Below are positions 34,628 to 43,145 of a stretch of DNA of 64,000 bases, one piece after another. The notes beneath the pieces are model-generated. The model had not been told where the DNA came from, ran no database searches, and saw only the letters and a program-made list of their open reading frames with translations. The position numbers and the translations under genes are program-made. Source of the DNA: Nocardioides sp. HDW12B. Its GTDB lineage: Bacteria > Actinomycetota > Actinomycetes > Propionibacteriales > Nocardioidaceae. Position 1 is the first letter of the stretch. Every line of letters begins with the position of its first letter. Location: NCBI RefSeq assembly GCF_011299595.1, contig NZ_CP049867.1, positions 3,534,001 through 3,598,000 on the forward strand, in the 5' to 3' direction.

Positions 34628-35700
34628 GCGACCTCCTCGACGCCTCGCGCGGACCCGCCGCGCCGGCCGACCCGGACCCCCGCGAGCGGCTCCGACGGGC
34701 GCTGGCCGCACCCCGACGCCACCACCGTCGGGTGCTCGCGGGGCTGCTCCTCGGCCTCGTCGCGGCGCTGGCCGCGCGGGTGCTGCTCGGCGACTTCACC
34801 GTGACGGTCCCCGACCTCGTCCGCATCCTGCGCGGCGAGCTGATCCCGGGGGCGTCGTACATCGTGATGGAGGTCAAGCTCCCCCGCGCCCTGCTGGCGC
34901 TGCTCGCCGGCCTCGCCTTCGGGGCGGGCGGCGCGCTGTTCCAGGGCGTGCTGCGCAACCCGCTGGCCTCGCCCGACATCATCGGCATCAGCCTCGGCGC
35001 CAGCGCCGCCGCGGTGTTCGCCATCGTCGAGCTCGACCTGCGCGGGCTGCCGGTGTCGGCCCTGGCCGTCCTCGGCGCCGTCCTCACCGCCCTCGGCATG
35101 CGCGCGGCCGCGGGCACCGGCGGCGCGAGCACCGCCCAGGTCGGCTACCGCCTCGTGCTGGTCGGCGTCGCCTCCGCGGCAGCGCTGCAGTCGGTGATCT
35201 CCTACCTCTTCACCCGCGCCGACGTGTACGACGCCCAGCTCACCCTGCGCTGGCTGACCGGCAGCGTCAGCCAGGCCGACTGGTCGACGATCCGCCTCCT
35301 CGCCGTGCTGCTCGTGGTGCTGCTGCCGCTCGTCGTGCTCGCCGCCCGGTCGCTGCCGCTGTCCGAGCTCGGTCCCGACGCCGCCCGCGGCCTCGGCCTG
35401 GCACCGTGGCGCACCGACCTGGCGCTGCTCACCGCCGTGCTCGTGGTCGCGGTGGCGGTGGCGGCCACCGGCCCGATCGCCTTCGTCGCCTTCCTCGCCG
35501 GACCGGCCGCCCGGGTCCTCAACCGCGGCCGCACCACGGTCGCCGGCAGCGCCCTGGTCGGCGCCGTGCTCGTCGTCTCCGCCGACTACGTCGCCGACTA
35601 CCTCGCGCCCGGCGGCAACTACCCCGTCGGCGTCGTCACCGGCGCCGTCGGCGCCCCCGCCCTGCTCTGGCTCCTCACCTCCCGAAGGAGAACGGCATGA
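34624..35700 (+). CDS. Siderophore ABC transporter permease (FecCD family), second
   Basis: 358 residues from GTG 34624, which overlaps the previous stop as GTGA; an in-frame codon 27 bases earlier would place nine poor residues in front. A cytoplasmic stretch of about 35 residues rich in Arg, Pro and Asp precedes the membrane domain. Landmarks: MEVKLPRALLALLAGLAFG, GALFQGVLRNPLASPDIIGI, and TGPIAFVAFLAGPAARVLNR near the end. It differs enough from its partner to be a separate subunit rather than a recent copy. Confidence 0.94.
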   Translation: MSDLLDASRGPAAPADPDPRERLRRALAAPRRHHRRVLAGLLLGLVAALAARVLLGDFTVTVPDLVRILRGELIPGASYIVMEVKLPRALLALLAGLAFGAGGALFQGVLRNPLASPDIIGISLGASAAAVFAIVELDLRGLPVSALAVLGAVLTALGMRAAAGTGGASTAQVGYRLVLVGVASAAALQSVISYLFTRADVYDAQLTLRWLTGSVSQADWSTIRLLAVLLVVLLPLVVLAARSLPLSELGPDAARGLGLAPWRTDLALLTAVLVVAVAVAATGPIAFVAFLAGPAARVLNRGRTTVAGSALVGAVLVVSADYVADYLAPGGNYPVGVVTGAVGAPALLWLLTSRRRTA

Positions 35701-36587
35701 ACACCACCCTCACCCGCCCCGCACCCACCCCGGTGGTCGCCGAGGGCCGCCTCCGCGCCGAGCGCCTCACCCTCGGGTACGGCGAGCGCACGGTCGTCGA
35801 CGCGGTCGACCTCACCGTCCCGGACGGGAAGGTCACCGTCGTCGTGGGCGCCAACGCCTGCGGGAAGTCGACGCTGCTGCGTGGGCTCGCCCGGCTGCTG
35901 CGCCCCCATGACGGCACCGCGCTGCTCGACGGCCAGGCGGTGCACCGGCTGCCGACCCGCGAGGTGGCCCGCCGGCTCGCGGTGCTGCCGCAGGGCCCGG
36001 TCGTGCCGGACGGGGTCACCGTGGCCGACCTGGTCGCGCGGGGGCGCCACCCGCACCGCGGGGCGTTCCGCCGCTGGGGTGCCGAGGACGAGGCGGCGGT
36101 GGCCGAGGCGCTGACGCTCACGGGCACCGACGGTCTCGCGGAGCGCGTGGTCGACGAGCTCTCCGGCGGTCAGCGCCAGCGGGTCTGGCTCGCCGTCGCG
36201 CTGGCCCAGCGCACCGACCTGCTCCTGCTCGACGAGCCCACGACCTTCCTCGACCTCACCCACCAGGTGGAGGTCCTCGACCTGCTGCTCGACCTCAACC
36301 GCGACCGCGGCACCACCGTCGTCATGGTGCTGCACGACCTCACCCTCGCCGCCCGGTACTCCGACCACCTGGTGGCGGTCCGCGACGGACGCGTGCACGC
36401 CGCGGGGCCGCCCGCCGAGGTCGTCACCGAGCGGCTGGTCCACGAGGTCCTCGGCCTGGAGTGCCGGGTCGTCCCCGACCCGGTGACCGGCACCCCGCTC
36501 GTCGTACCCCTCGGGCGGCACCACCGCGCCGGCCCGGCCCACCCCGTCCCCGTCCGCCCGACCGACACCCCCGGAGGTGCCGCATGA
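35697..36587 (+). CDS. Siderophore ABC transporter ATP-binding protein
   Basis: 296 residues. Walker A is GANACGKST at 51-59 (Ala where most FepC-type proteins have Pro), the signature is LSGGQRQR, and Walker B is LLLLDEPTTFLDL with the switch His in VMVLHDLTLAARY. FepC/FhuC-type fold with a C-terminal extension of about 25 residues rich in His, Pro and Arg. ATGA overlap with the permease before it, and AAGGAGA ahead of the start. It powers uptake through the two FecCD permeases. Confidence 0.95.
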   Translation: MNTTLTRPAPTPVVAEGRLRAERLTLGYGERTVVDAVDLTVPDGKVTVVVGANACGKSTLLRGLARLLRPHDGTALLDGQAVHRLPTREVARRLAVLPQGPVVPDGVTVADLVARGRHPHRGAFRRWGAEDEAAVAEALTLTGTDGLAERVVDELSGGQRQRVWLAVALAQRTDLLLLDEPTTFLDLTHQVEVLDLLLDLNRDRGTTVVMVLHDLTLAARYSDHLVAVRDGRVHAAGPPAEVVTERLVHEVLGLECRVVPDPVTGTPLVVPLGRHHRAGPAHPVPVRPTDTPGGAA

Positions 36588-37540
36588 CCGCCACCGTCAG
36601 CCCGCCCGTCCCGTTCGTGCTCGACGAGGTCGAGGTGGTGGGGGTGGAGCGGCTCTCCCCCTGCTTCGTGCGGCTGCTCCTCGGCGGGCCCGCCGTGGCC
36701 GACATCGGGGTGGACGGACCCTTCCTCGACCAGCGCATCAAGCTGCTGCTGCCCGGCCCGTCCGGAGCGTTGCCGCGCCTCGACCCGCACCACCCCGACG
36801 GCTGGTACACGCCCTGGCTCGCCCTGCCGGAGGCCGAGCGCGGCCACCTGCGCACCTACACCGTGCGGGCGCTGCGGCCCGGACCGACCGGGCCGGTCCT
36901 GGTCGTCGACGTCGTCGTGCACGAGCCCGGGCCGGACACGCCGCAGGGTCCGGGGTGCCGCTGGGCGGCGACCGCCCGCCCCGGTGACCGCGTCGTGGTC
37001 GTGGCGCCCCGGCGCGGCCTGCCCTTCGGTGGCATCGAGTTCGACCCCGGCGACGCCGGACGCGTGCTGCTGGTCGGCGACGAGACCGCGGTGCCGGCGA
37101 TCGCGTCCGTCCTCGAGGCGCTCGCGGCCGAGCCGACCGGTGTCTCCGGAGCGGCCTACCTCGAGGTGCCCAGCGCCGCCGACGTCCTCGACCTCGTGGC
37201 CCCGCCCGGCCTGCGCGTGACGTGGCTGCCCCGGCACGGCGGCGAGCACGGTGCCCGGGCAACCGCGGCCGTGGGCGCGCTGTTCGGGCTGCCCGGCTCG
37301 GTCCCGGTGGGCGCGCAGGACCCCGACGCCCCCGTGGACGACGTGTGGGAGACGCCGACGTACTCCGCCTCGGGGGAGCCGGTCGAGGACGCCGCGGGAG
37401 GAGGAGACCTCTACGCGTGGGTGGCCGGCGAGTCCGGCATGGTGCGCGCGCTGCGTCGGCTGCTGGTCAACGACGCAGCGATGCCCCGCCGCCAGGTCGC
37501 CTTCATGGGCTACTGGCGACGGGGCGTCGCGATGGCGTGA
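36584..37540 (+). CDS. Siderophore-interacting protein (ferric-siderophore reductase, SIP type)
   Basis: 318-residue FAD-dependent reductase. The flavin site is LRTYTVRALRPG near 90 and the NAD(P)H side begins VLLVGDETAVPAIASVLEAL; the C-terminal domain ends VAFMGYWRRGVAM, a hallmark of the SIP group. It reduces the ferric siderophore inside the cell to free the iron. The last gene of the operon, overlapping the ATPase stop as ATGA. Its presence makes the operon a full import-and-release unit. It converges with the next gene, 12 bases apart. Confidence 0.93.
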   Translation: MTATVSPPVPFVLDEVEVVGVERLSPCFVRLLLGGPAVADIGVDGPFLDQRIKLLLPGPSGALPRLDPHHPDGWYTPWLALPEAERGHLRTYTVRALRPGPTGPVLVVDVVVHEPGPDTPQGPGCRWAATARPGDRVVVVAPRRGLPFGGIEFDPGDAGRVLLVGDETAVPAIASVLEALAAEPTGVSGAAYLEVPSAADVLDLVAPPGLRVTWLPRHGGEHGARATAAVGALFGLPGSVPVGAQDPDAPVDDVWETPTYSASGEPVEDAAGGGDLYAWVAGESGMVRALRRLLVNDAAMPRRQVAFMGYWRRGVAMA

Positions 37541-37552
37541 GGTGAGCCGGGC

Positions 37553-38362
37553 TCAGGCAGCGGCGCCGTCGTCGCTGTCGTTGGCGCTGTCGTCGTTGCC
37601 GTTGCTGCCGGCGCCGGGGGCCTGCGACGCGCGGCGTCCGGCCTGCCAGTCCTCCTCGGCGGCGGCGTCGTCGCCGGCCTCGGGGTCGTAGCCCATCGCC
37701 CGCAGCTGCGGGGTCTCGCGCAGCGATCGCTTGAGCTCGGCGAAGCCTCCGAAGCGGGCCAGCCCGACCACGTGGTCCCACAGCTGGGCAGCCTCGTCGG
37801 CGCTGGGCCGGCGGCTGATGACGGGGCCGAAGAAGCCGATGCCGCCGTCGGCGGCGTCGGGCTCGACGTGGAGGATCGGGGTGCCGACGTCCTTGCTGGT
37901 GAGCGCGAGCGCCTCCTCCGACTCGGCCACGATCTGCTCGTCCCACGACTCGTCGTCGACGTTCGTGGCGAGGTCCTCGGACAGGCCGGCCTCGGCCAGC
38001 ACCGGGCGCACCCAGGCGTCGAGGCGGTCGACCTGCTCGGTCCAGTCGACCCCGCCCTCGACGTTCCAGATGTTGTTGCCGAGGGCGGCGTAGAGCCGGT
38101 CGACGCCGTCGTTGCCCCCGTCGGGTCCGCCGGCGGCGCGTACCGCGGCGGCCACCCGGAGCAGCTTCAGGCCGGAGGTGTGACCGGCGATGTAGCCCGC
38201 GGGGAAGTGGGTCTCGTAGTCGAGGCGGTCGTTGATGCGCCGCAGCGAGATGAAACGCCACTCGACGTCGTACTCGCGCTGCTCACGCACCGTGCGCACC
38301 CACTCGCTGGTCATCCAGGCGAAGGGGCACGCGGGGTCGAAGTAGAAACGGAGATCAGCCAT
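37553..38362 (-). CDS. DsbA-family protein, Rv2466c (mycothiol-dependent nitroreductase)-like
   Basis: 269 residues. A thioredoxin-fold DsbA-like protein: the N-terminus ADLRFYFDPACPFAWMTSEW holds the active site, and GTPILHVEP the cis-Pro loop. In Rv2466c the motif is CPWC; here it is C12-P-F-A, leaving a single thiol, which is common in some homologues but must change the mechanism. Acidic/Gly/Ser-rich tail of about 40 residues. Start ATG 38362; an in-frame TTG 18 bases earlier is possible. It follows the E2 gene by 46 bases on the same strand and may be read through from that operon. Confidence 0.85.
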   Translation of the reverse strand: MADLRFYFDPACPFAWMTSEWVRTVREQREYDVEWRFISLRRINDRLDYETHFPAGYIAGHTSGLKLLRVAAAVRAAGGPDGGNDGVDRLYAALGNNIWNVEGGVDWTEQVDRLDAWVRPVLAEAGLSEDLATNVDDESWDEQIVAESEEALALTSKDVGTPILHVEPDAADGGIGFFGPVISRRPSADEAAQLWDHVVGLARFGGFAELKRSLRETPQLRAMGYDPEAGDDAAAEEDWQAGRRASQAPGAGSNGNDDSANDSDDGAAA

Positions 38363-38408
38363 GTCCCCATGATGCTCCAAGGTTCAACCTTCAAACCCCG
38401 CGGGCCCC

Positions 38409-39908
38409 TCAGAAGCGCAGCGCGACCGCCGGGTCCTCCAGGATCGCCGCGACGTCGGCCAGGAACTGCGAGCCCTTCGCACCGTCGATGAAGCGGTGGT
38501 CGAAGGACAGCGCCAGCGTGGTGATGTCGCGCGCCTTGATCCGGCCCTTGTGCACCCACGGCTGCTTGCGCACGGCCCCGAAGCACAGGATGGCCGACTC
38601 ACCCGGGTTGATGATCGGCGTCCCCGCGTCGACGCCGAACACGCCCACGTTGGTGATGGTGAAGGTGCCGCCGGCCATGTCCGCCGGTTGCGTGCGTCCC
38701 TCGCGGGCCGTGGCCGTCAGCGCGTTCAGCTCACGGCCGAGCGCGACCAGGTCGAGACCGTCGGCGCCCTTGACGTTGGGCACGACCAGGCCACGCGGGG
38801 TGGCGGCGGCGATGCCGAGGTTGACCGAGCCCTTGAACACGACCTCCTGGGCCGCGTCGTCCCAGTGCGCGTTGACCTCCGGCGTACGACGAGCCGCGAG
38901 GCAGACCGCGCGGGCCAGCACCAGCAGCGGCGAGACCTTCACGTCGGCGAAGGAGCGGTCCTCGCGCAACCGGTCGACCAGCTTCATGGTCCGGGTGACG
39001 TCGACGGTGATCCACTCGGTCACGTGCGGCACGGTGAAGGCCGAGTCGACCATCGCCTGGCCCATCATCTTGCGCACGCCCTTGATGGGCTCGCGCCGGT
39101 CCTCGAGCGTCGCGCGCGACGACGTGGACGGTCCGGCCGGCGCGGAGCCCACCGTCGCGACGGGCTCGACCGGCGTGGAGGAGCCGACCCACGCGGTGCC
39201 GACGTCGCCGCCACCCGCCGCGGCCTCGAGGTCGGCCATGGTGACGACCCCGCCGCGACCCGAGGGGGTCACGGTGGCGAGGTCGACGCCGAGCTCGCGG
39301 GCGCGCTTGCGCACCGGGGGCTTGGCCAGCACACCGCCCACCGACCAGGCGCCTGAGGCGCGGACCTCCGGGGACCGCTCGGGCTCGCGGGCCGCGGTCG
39401 CGGGCACCGGGTCCTCGTCGCCCTCCACCACCTCGGAGGTGTCGGCCTGGCCGAGCGTGAAGGAGCCCTGCACCTGCAGCTGCGTCGCCGAGCCGGCGTC
39501 GGTCCGGGCGGTCGCCGGTCCGCGCCGGGCACGGCGCCGGGCGGCGCCGGACTTGGGTCCGTAGCCGACGAGCGTGGCGTTCTCGACGCCCGCCGACGGG
39601 TTCGAGAGGTCCATCTCCGGCTCGGCGGTCGCCGGCTCCGGAGCCGCCGGAGCGGCCGGGGCCTCCGTGCCGTCGGAGATCGCGATGATCGGGGTGCCCA
39701 CCGGGACGGTCTCGCCCTCGGGCACGAGCAGGGCGGTCACCTCCCCGGCGTACGGCGACGGCAGCTCGACCAGCGACTTGGCGGTCTCGATCTCCACCAC
39801 CACGTCGTTGACCTTGATGACGTCGCCGACCTTGACCTGCCAGCTGACGATCTCGGCCTCGGTCAGGCCCTCGCCCGGGTCGGGCAGCTTGTACTCGAAG
39901 ACAGCCAT
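38409..39908 (-). CDS. bkdC: 2-oxoacid dehydrogenase E2 (dihydrolipoamide acyltransferase)
   Basis: 499 residues. A lipoyl domain at 1-80 carries the swinging-arm lysine K44 (ETAKSLVELPSPY); a long Ala/Pro/Glu linker follows, then a peripheral-subunit-binding domain (~190-230, KPPVRKRARELGVDL) and the catalytic domain with LSFDHRFIDGAKG near the end (His, Asp of the DHRxxDG motif). One lipoyl domain with E1 alpha and beta genes next to it is the branched-chain or pyruvate type; in mycobacteria the corresponding set is BkdABC. Two bases separate it from the E1-beta stop, so the three form one operon. Confidence 0.9.
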   Translation of the reverse strand: MAVFEYKLPDPGEGLTEAEIVSWQVKVGDVIKVNDVVVEIETAKSLVELPSPYAGEVTALLVPEGETVPVGTPIIAISDGTEAPAAPAAPEPATAEPEMDLSNPSAGVENATLVGYGPKSGAARRRARRGPATARTDAGSATQLQVQGSFTLGQADTSEVVEGDEDPVPATAAREPERSPEVRASGAWSVGGVLAKPPVRKRARELGVDLATVTPSGRGGVVTMADLEAAAGGGDVGTAWVGSSTPVEPVATVGSAPAGPSTSSRATLEDRREPIKGVRKMMGQAMVDSAFTVPHVTEWITVDVTRTMKLVDRLREDRSFADVKVSPLLVLARAVCLAARRTPEVNAHWDDAAQEVVFKGSVNLGIAAATPRGLVVPNVKGADGLDLVALGRELNALTATAREGRTQPADMAGGTFTITNVGVFGVDAGTPIINPGESAILCFGAVRKQPWVHKGRIKARDITTLALSFDHRFIDGAKGSQFLADVAAILEDPAVALRF

Positions 39909-39910
39909 GC

Positions 39911-40915
39911 TCACCACTCCAGCGATCGGTCGACGGCGTCCAGGACCCGGTCGAGGTCGGGCAGCCACTCCTCCTCCACCCGCGCGGGCGGGTAGGGGGT
40001 GTCGAAGCCACCGACGCGCAGGACCGGCGCCTCCAGCGAGTAGAAGCACTCCTCGGTGATGCGGGCGGCGAGCTCGGAGCCGAGGCCCAGGTTGACGTGC
40101 GCCTCGTGGGCCACGATCGCGCGCCCGGTGCGACGGACGGACTCCAGGACGGGGGCCATGTCGAGCGGGGACAGCGTGCGCAGGTCGATGACCTCGACAC
40201 TCTTGCCCTCGCCGGCCGCCGCCTCCGCGGAGGCCAGGCACACCTTCACCATGGGCCCGTAGGAGAGCAGCGTGAGGTCGGTGCCCTCGCGCACGATGCG
40301 GGAGGTGAACAGCGGCGCCGGGGTCGCCTCGACGTCGATGTCGGCCTTGTCGGCGTGGTACTGCCGCTTGGGCTCGAGGAAGACGACCGGGTCGTCGTGG
40401 GCGATCGCCTGCTGGATCATCCAGTAGCCGTCGACGGGGTTGGAGCAGGCCACCACCTTGAGCCCCGGGGTGTGGGCGAACTGCGCCTCCGGCGACTCGC
40501 TGTGGTGCTCGACCGCTCCGATGCCGCCGCCGAAGGGGATGCGGATGACCATCGGCATCTTCACGCGGCCCTGGCTGCGGAAGTGCAGCTTGGCGACCTG
40601 GCTGACGATCTGGTCGTAGGCGGGGTAGACGAACCCGTCGAACTGGATCTCGCAGACCGGGCGATAGCCGCGCATGGCAAGGCCGACCGCGGTGCCGAGG
40701 ATGCCGGACTCCGCCAGCGGGGAGTCGATCACGCGGTCCTCGCCGAAGTCCTTCTGCAGGCCGTCGGTGATGCGGAAGACGCCGCCGAGCTTGCCGACGT
40801 CCTCGCCCATGACGAGGACCTTCGGGTCGTCCTCCATGGCCCGTCGCAGGCCGGCGTTGAGGCCCTTGGCGAGGGTCATCCGGCTCGAGCCGGTCGGGTT
40901 GCCGGTGGCGCTCAT
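39911..40915 (-). CDS. bkdB: 2-oxoacid dehydrogenase E1 beta subunit
   Basis: 334 residues. The E1-beta pattern is clear: MTLAKGLNAGLRRAMEDDPK, VMGEDVGKLGGVFRITDGL, DSPLAESGILGTAVGLAMRG and EIQFDGFVYPAYDQIVSQVA, followed by the C-terminal transketolase domain with FLEPKRQYHA and EVIDLRTLSPLD. It forms the alpha2beta2 thiamine-diphosphate-dependent decarboxylase with the E1-alpha subunit and passes the acyl group to E2. ATG 40915 overlaps the E1-alpha stop (ATGA). Substrate (branched-chain 2-oxo acids or pyruvate) is inferred. Confidence 0.93.
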   Translation of the reverse strand: MSATGNPTGSSRMTLAKGLNAGLRRAMEDDPKVLVMGEDVGKLGGVFRITDGLQKDFGEDRVIDSPLAESGILGTAVGLAMRGYRPVCEIQFDGFVYPAYDQIVSQVAKLHFRSQGRVKMPMVIRIPFGGGIGAVEHHSESPEAQFAHTPGLKVVACSNPVDGYWMIQQAIAHDDPVVFLEPKRQYHADKADIDVEATPAPLFTSRIVREGTDLTLLSYGPMVKVCLASAEAAAGEGKSVEVIDLRTLSPLDMAPVLESVRRTGRAIVAHEAHVNLGLGSELAARITEECFYSLEAPVLRVGGFDTPYPPARVEEEWLPDLDRVLDAVDRSLEW

Positions 40916-42096
40916 GCCGTGGCCTCCTCGAAGGTGTCGAGGTACGCCGCGTAGCCGGCCTTCTGGGCCGCCAGCTCCTCGGTCTGCTCGGCGAAGACGT
41001 GGTCGAAGACGTCGAGGATGTGCGGGTCCGCCATCGCCCGGCATCCCTCGCGCAGGTGCTCGCCCAGCTTCTCGGCCTCCGCGTCGACGTCGTCGAGGAA
41101 GGCCTGGTCGGCGAGACCGTTCCTCGTCAGGTAGACCTTCACGCGCTGGATCGGGTCCTTGAGCTTCCAGCTCTCCAGGTCGGCCGACAGCCGGTAGCGG
41201 GTCGGGTCGTCGGTCGTGGTGTGGGCGCCCATCCGGTAGGTGTAGGCCTCCACGAACGTCGGTCCTTGACCCTCGCGGGCGCGCTGCAGGGCGGCCTGCG
41301 TGACGGCGTACGTCGCGAGCACGTCGTTGCCGTCGACGCGGACGCCGGGGAAGCCGAACCCGAGGGCACGCTGGTAGAGCGGGATCCGGGACTGGCGCTC
41401 GATCGGCTCCGAGATCGCCCACTGGTTGTTCTGGCAGAAGAACACGACGGGGGCGTTGTAGGAGGCGGCGAAGATGAAGGCCTCGTTGACGTCGCCCTGG
41501 CTGCTGGCACCATCGCCGAAGTAGGCGACCACCGCGGTGTCGCGGTCGGGGTCGCCGGTGCCGACGTGGCCGTCGCGCTGCACGCCCATCGCGTAGCCGG
41601 TCGCGTGGAGGGTCTGCGCGCCGATGACGATCGTGTAGAGGCCGAAGTTGTTGTCGTTGGGGTTCCACGACCCCTGGTCGACCCCGCGGAAGAGGCCTAG
41701 CAGGGCCAGCGGGTCGACGCCGCGGCAGTGGGCCACGCCGTGCTCGCGGTAGGTCGGGAAGACGAAGTCCTGGGTGCGCAGCGCGCGGCCGGAGCCGATC
41801 TGGGCGGCCTCCTGGCCGAGCAGCTGGGCCCAGATGCCGAGCTCACCGTGGCGCTGGAGCGCGGTGGCCTCGACGTCGATGCGCCGGGTGAGCACCATGT
41901 CGCGGTAGAAGCCGCGCACCTTCTCGGCCTGCTCGGCCTCGCTGAGGCCGTTGCCGAAGGAGAAGTCCGGGTGCTCGACCCGCTCCCCCTCGGGCGTGAG
42001 CAGCTGGACGAGGTCGGGGCCGCCGTCGACGTGGGCGGGTCCGAAGACCGCGCTCGGGTCGGGGCCGAAGTCGCTGGTCCTGGGGTCGGGATTCAT
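40912..42096 (-). CDS. bkdA: 2-oxoacid dehydrogenase E1 alpha subunit
   Basis: 394 residues. The thiamine-diphosphate motif is GDGASSQGDVNEAFIFAASY followed by VVFFCQNNQWAISEP; AYTYRMGAHTTTDDPTRYR is the substrate-side phosphorylation-loop region. FPTYREHGVAHCRG and NDNNFGLYTIVIG are shared with branched-chain and pyruvate E1 alpha subunits. First gene of the operon with E1-beta, E2 and possibly the DsbA-like gene. An E3 is not in the window. The upstream 197 bp holds an inverted repeat but no clear known operator. Confidence 0.93.
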   Translation of the reverse strand: MNPDPRTSDFGPDPSAVFGPAHVDGGPDLVQLLTPEGERVEHPDFSFGNGLSEAEQAEKVRGFYRDMVLTRRIDVEATALQRHGELGIWAQLLGQEAAQIGSGRALRTQDFVFPTYREHGVAHCRGVDPLALLGLFRGVDQGSWNPNDNNFGLYTIVIGAQTLHATGYAMGVQRDGHVGTGDPDRDTAVVAYFGDGASSQGDVNEAFIFAASYNAPVVFFCQNNQWAISEPIERQSRIPLYQRALGFGFPGVRVDGNDVLATYAVTQAALQRAREGQGPTFVEAYTYRMGAHTTTDDPTRYRLSADLESWKLKDPIQRVKVYLTRNGLADQAFLDDVDAEAEKLGEHLREGCRAMADPHILDVFDHVFAEQTEELAAQKAGYAAYLDTFEEATA

Positions 42097-42197
42097 CAGT
42101 GCGCTGCACTCCTCGGTCAGGTCGGCGCGGGGTCACCGCGTCCGGCGGGCTGGAGTCCGCACCCTCGGCCCGGGGGTGGTGGGCCGGGGTGCAGTGT

Positions 42198-42218
42198 GAC
42201 CGGCGACACAGGCCGGTC
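42198..42218. repeat. Inverted repeat upstream of the 2-oxoacid dehydrogenase operon
   Basis: GACCGGC and GCCGGTC flank GACACAG. It lies 102-122 bases upstream of the E1-alpha start and about 75 bases from the divergent enoyl-CoA hydratase gene; it could be an operator for either. Confidence 0.4.
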
Positions 42219-42281
42219 GGGACCACCGTACCGGCCCCGGGACCCACCCCGCGACCGGACCCGGATCCCCGCCCGACGGGC

Positions 42282-42287
42282 TAGCGT
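42282..42287 (+). promoter_or_regulatory. Candidate -10 of the enoyl-CoA hydratase gene
   Basis: TAGCGT ends 6 nt before the ATG at 42294. Confidence 0.6.
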
Positions 42288-42293
42288 CGCCGG

Positions 42294-43100
42294 ATGAGCC
42301 ACCCGCACCCCGAGGTTCCCGACGTCCCGGCCGTCCGTGTCGAGCACGACGGCCCGGTCACCACGGTCCTGCTGCACCGGCCTGAGCGCCGCAACGCGGT
42401 GGACGGACCGACCGCCGACGCCCTCGCCGCTGCGTTCCGCGCCTTCGAGGACGACGACGAGGCCCGCGTCGCGGTCCTGCACGGCGACGGCGGCACGTTC
42501 TGCTCCGGCGCGGACCTGACCGCGCTGGGCACCGGGACCGGCAACGTGGTCCGGCCGGTCGGCTCGGGTGACGGGCCGATGGGGCCGACCCGGATGCGGC
42601 TGACGAAGCCGGTGGTGGCGGCCGTCGAGGGTCACGCCGTGGCCGGCGGCCTCGAGCTCGCGCTGTGGGCCGACCTGCGCGTGGTGGCCGAGGACGCCGT
42701 GCTCGGGGTGTTCTGCCGGAGGTGGGGCGTGCCGCTCATCGACGGCGGCACCGTCCGGCTCCCGCGCGTGGTGGGCGAGGGCGTGGCGGCCGACCTGATC
42801 CTCACCGGCCGGCCGGTCGACGCCGCCGAGGCGCTGCGGATCGGGCTGGCGACGCGCGTGGTGCCGTCGGGCACGACCCGGGCCGCGGCCGAGCGCCTCG
42901 CGGCCGAGCTGGCCGCCTTCCCGCAGACCACGATGCGCCACGACCTGGCGTCGATGCGGGAGCAGCACGGCCTCGACGAGGACGAGGCGCTGGCCACCGA
43001 GCTGCGCCACGGCGAGCAGTCGCTGGCCGAGGCGCTCGACGGGGCACGGCGGTTCGCCGGCGGCGCGGGTCGCCACGGCTCCTTCGACCCCGCCGACTGA
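42294..43100 (+). CDS. Enoyl-CoA hydratase/isomerase-family protein
   Basis: 268 residues, crotonase fold. The CoA-binding and oxyanion segments are GTFCSGADLTAL and KPVVAAVEGHAVAGGLELAL; FCRRWGVPLIDGGTVRLPRV follows. The usual pair of catalytic glutamates is not complete: where hydratases have Glu in the second loop there is Asp-Gly-Gly, and the first position is Leu-Glu-Leu (E present). It may thus be an isomerase or thioesterase-like member rather than a true hydratase. Divergent from the 2-oxoacid dehydrogenase operon. Confidence 0.87.
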   Translation: MSHPHPEVPDVPAVRVEHDGPVTTVLLHRPERRNAVDGPTADALAAAFRAFEDDDEARVAVLHGDGGTFCSGADLTALGTGTGNVVRPVGSGDGPMGPTRMRLTKPVVAAVEGHAVAGGLELALWADLRVVAEDAVLGVFCRRWGVPLIDGGTVRLPRVVGEGVAADLILTGRPVDAAEALRIGLATRVVPSGTTRAAAERLAAELAAFPQTTMRHDLASMREQHGLDEDEALATELRHGEQSLAEALDGARRFAGGAGRHGSFDPAD

Positions 43101-43145
43101 CGCGCGGCTGGCACGCGGCTGCGACGAGGTCCGACGCCGGGGGGC

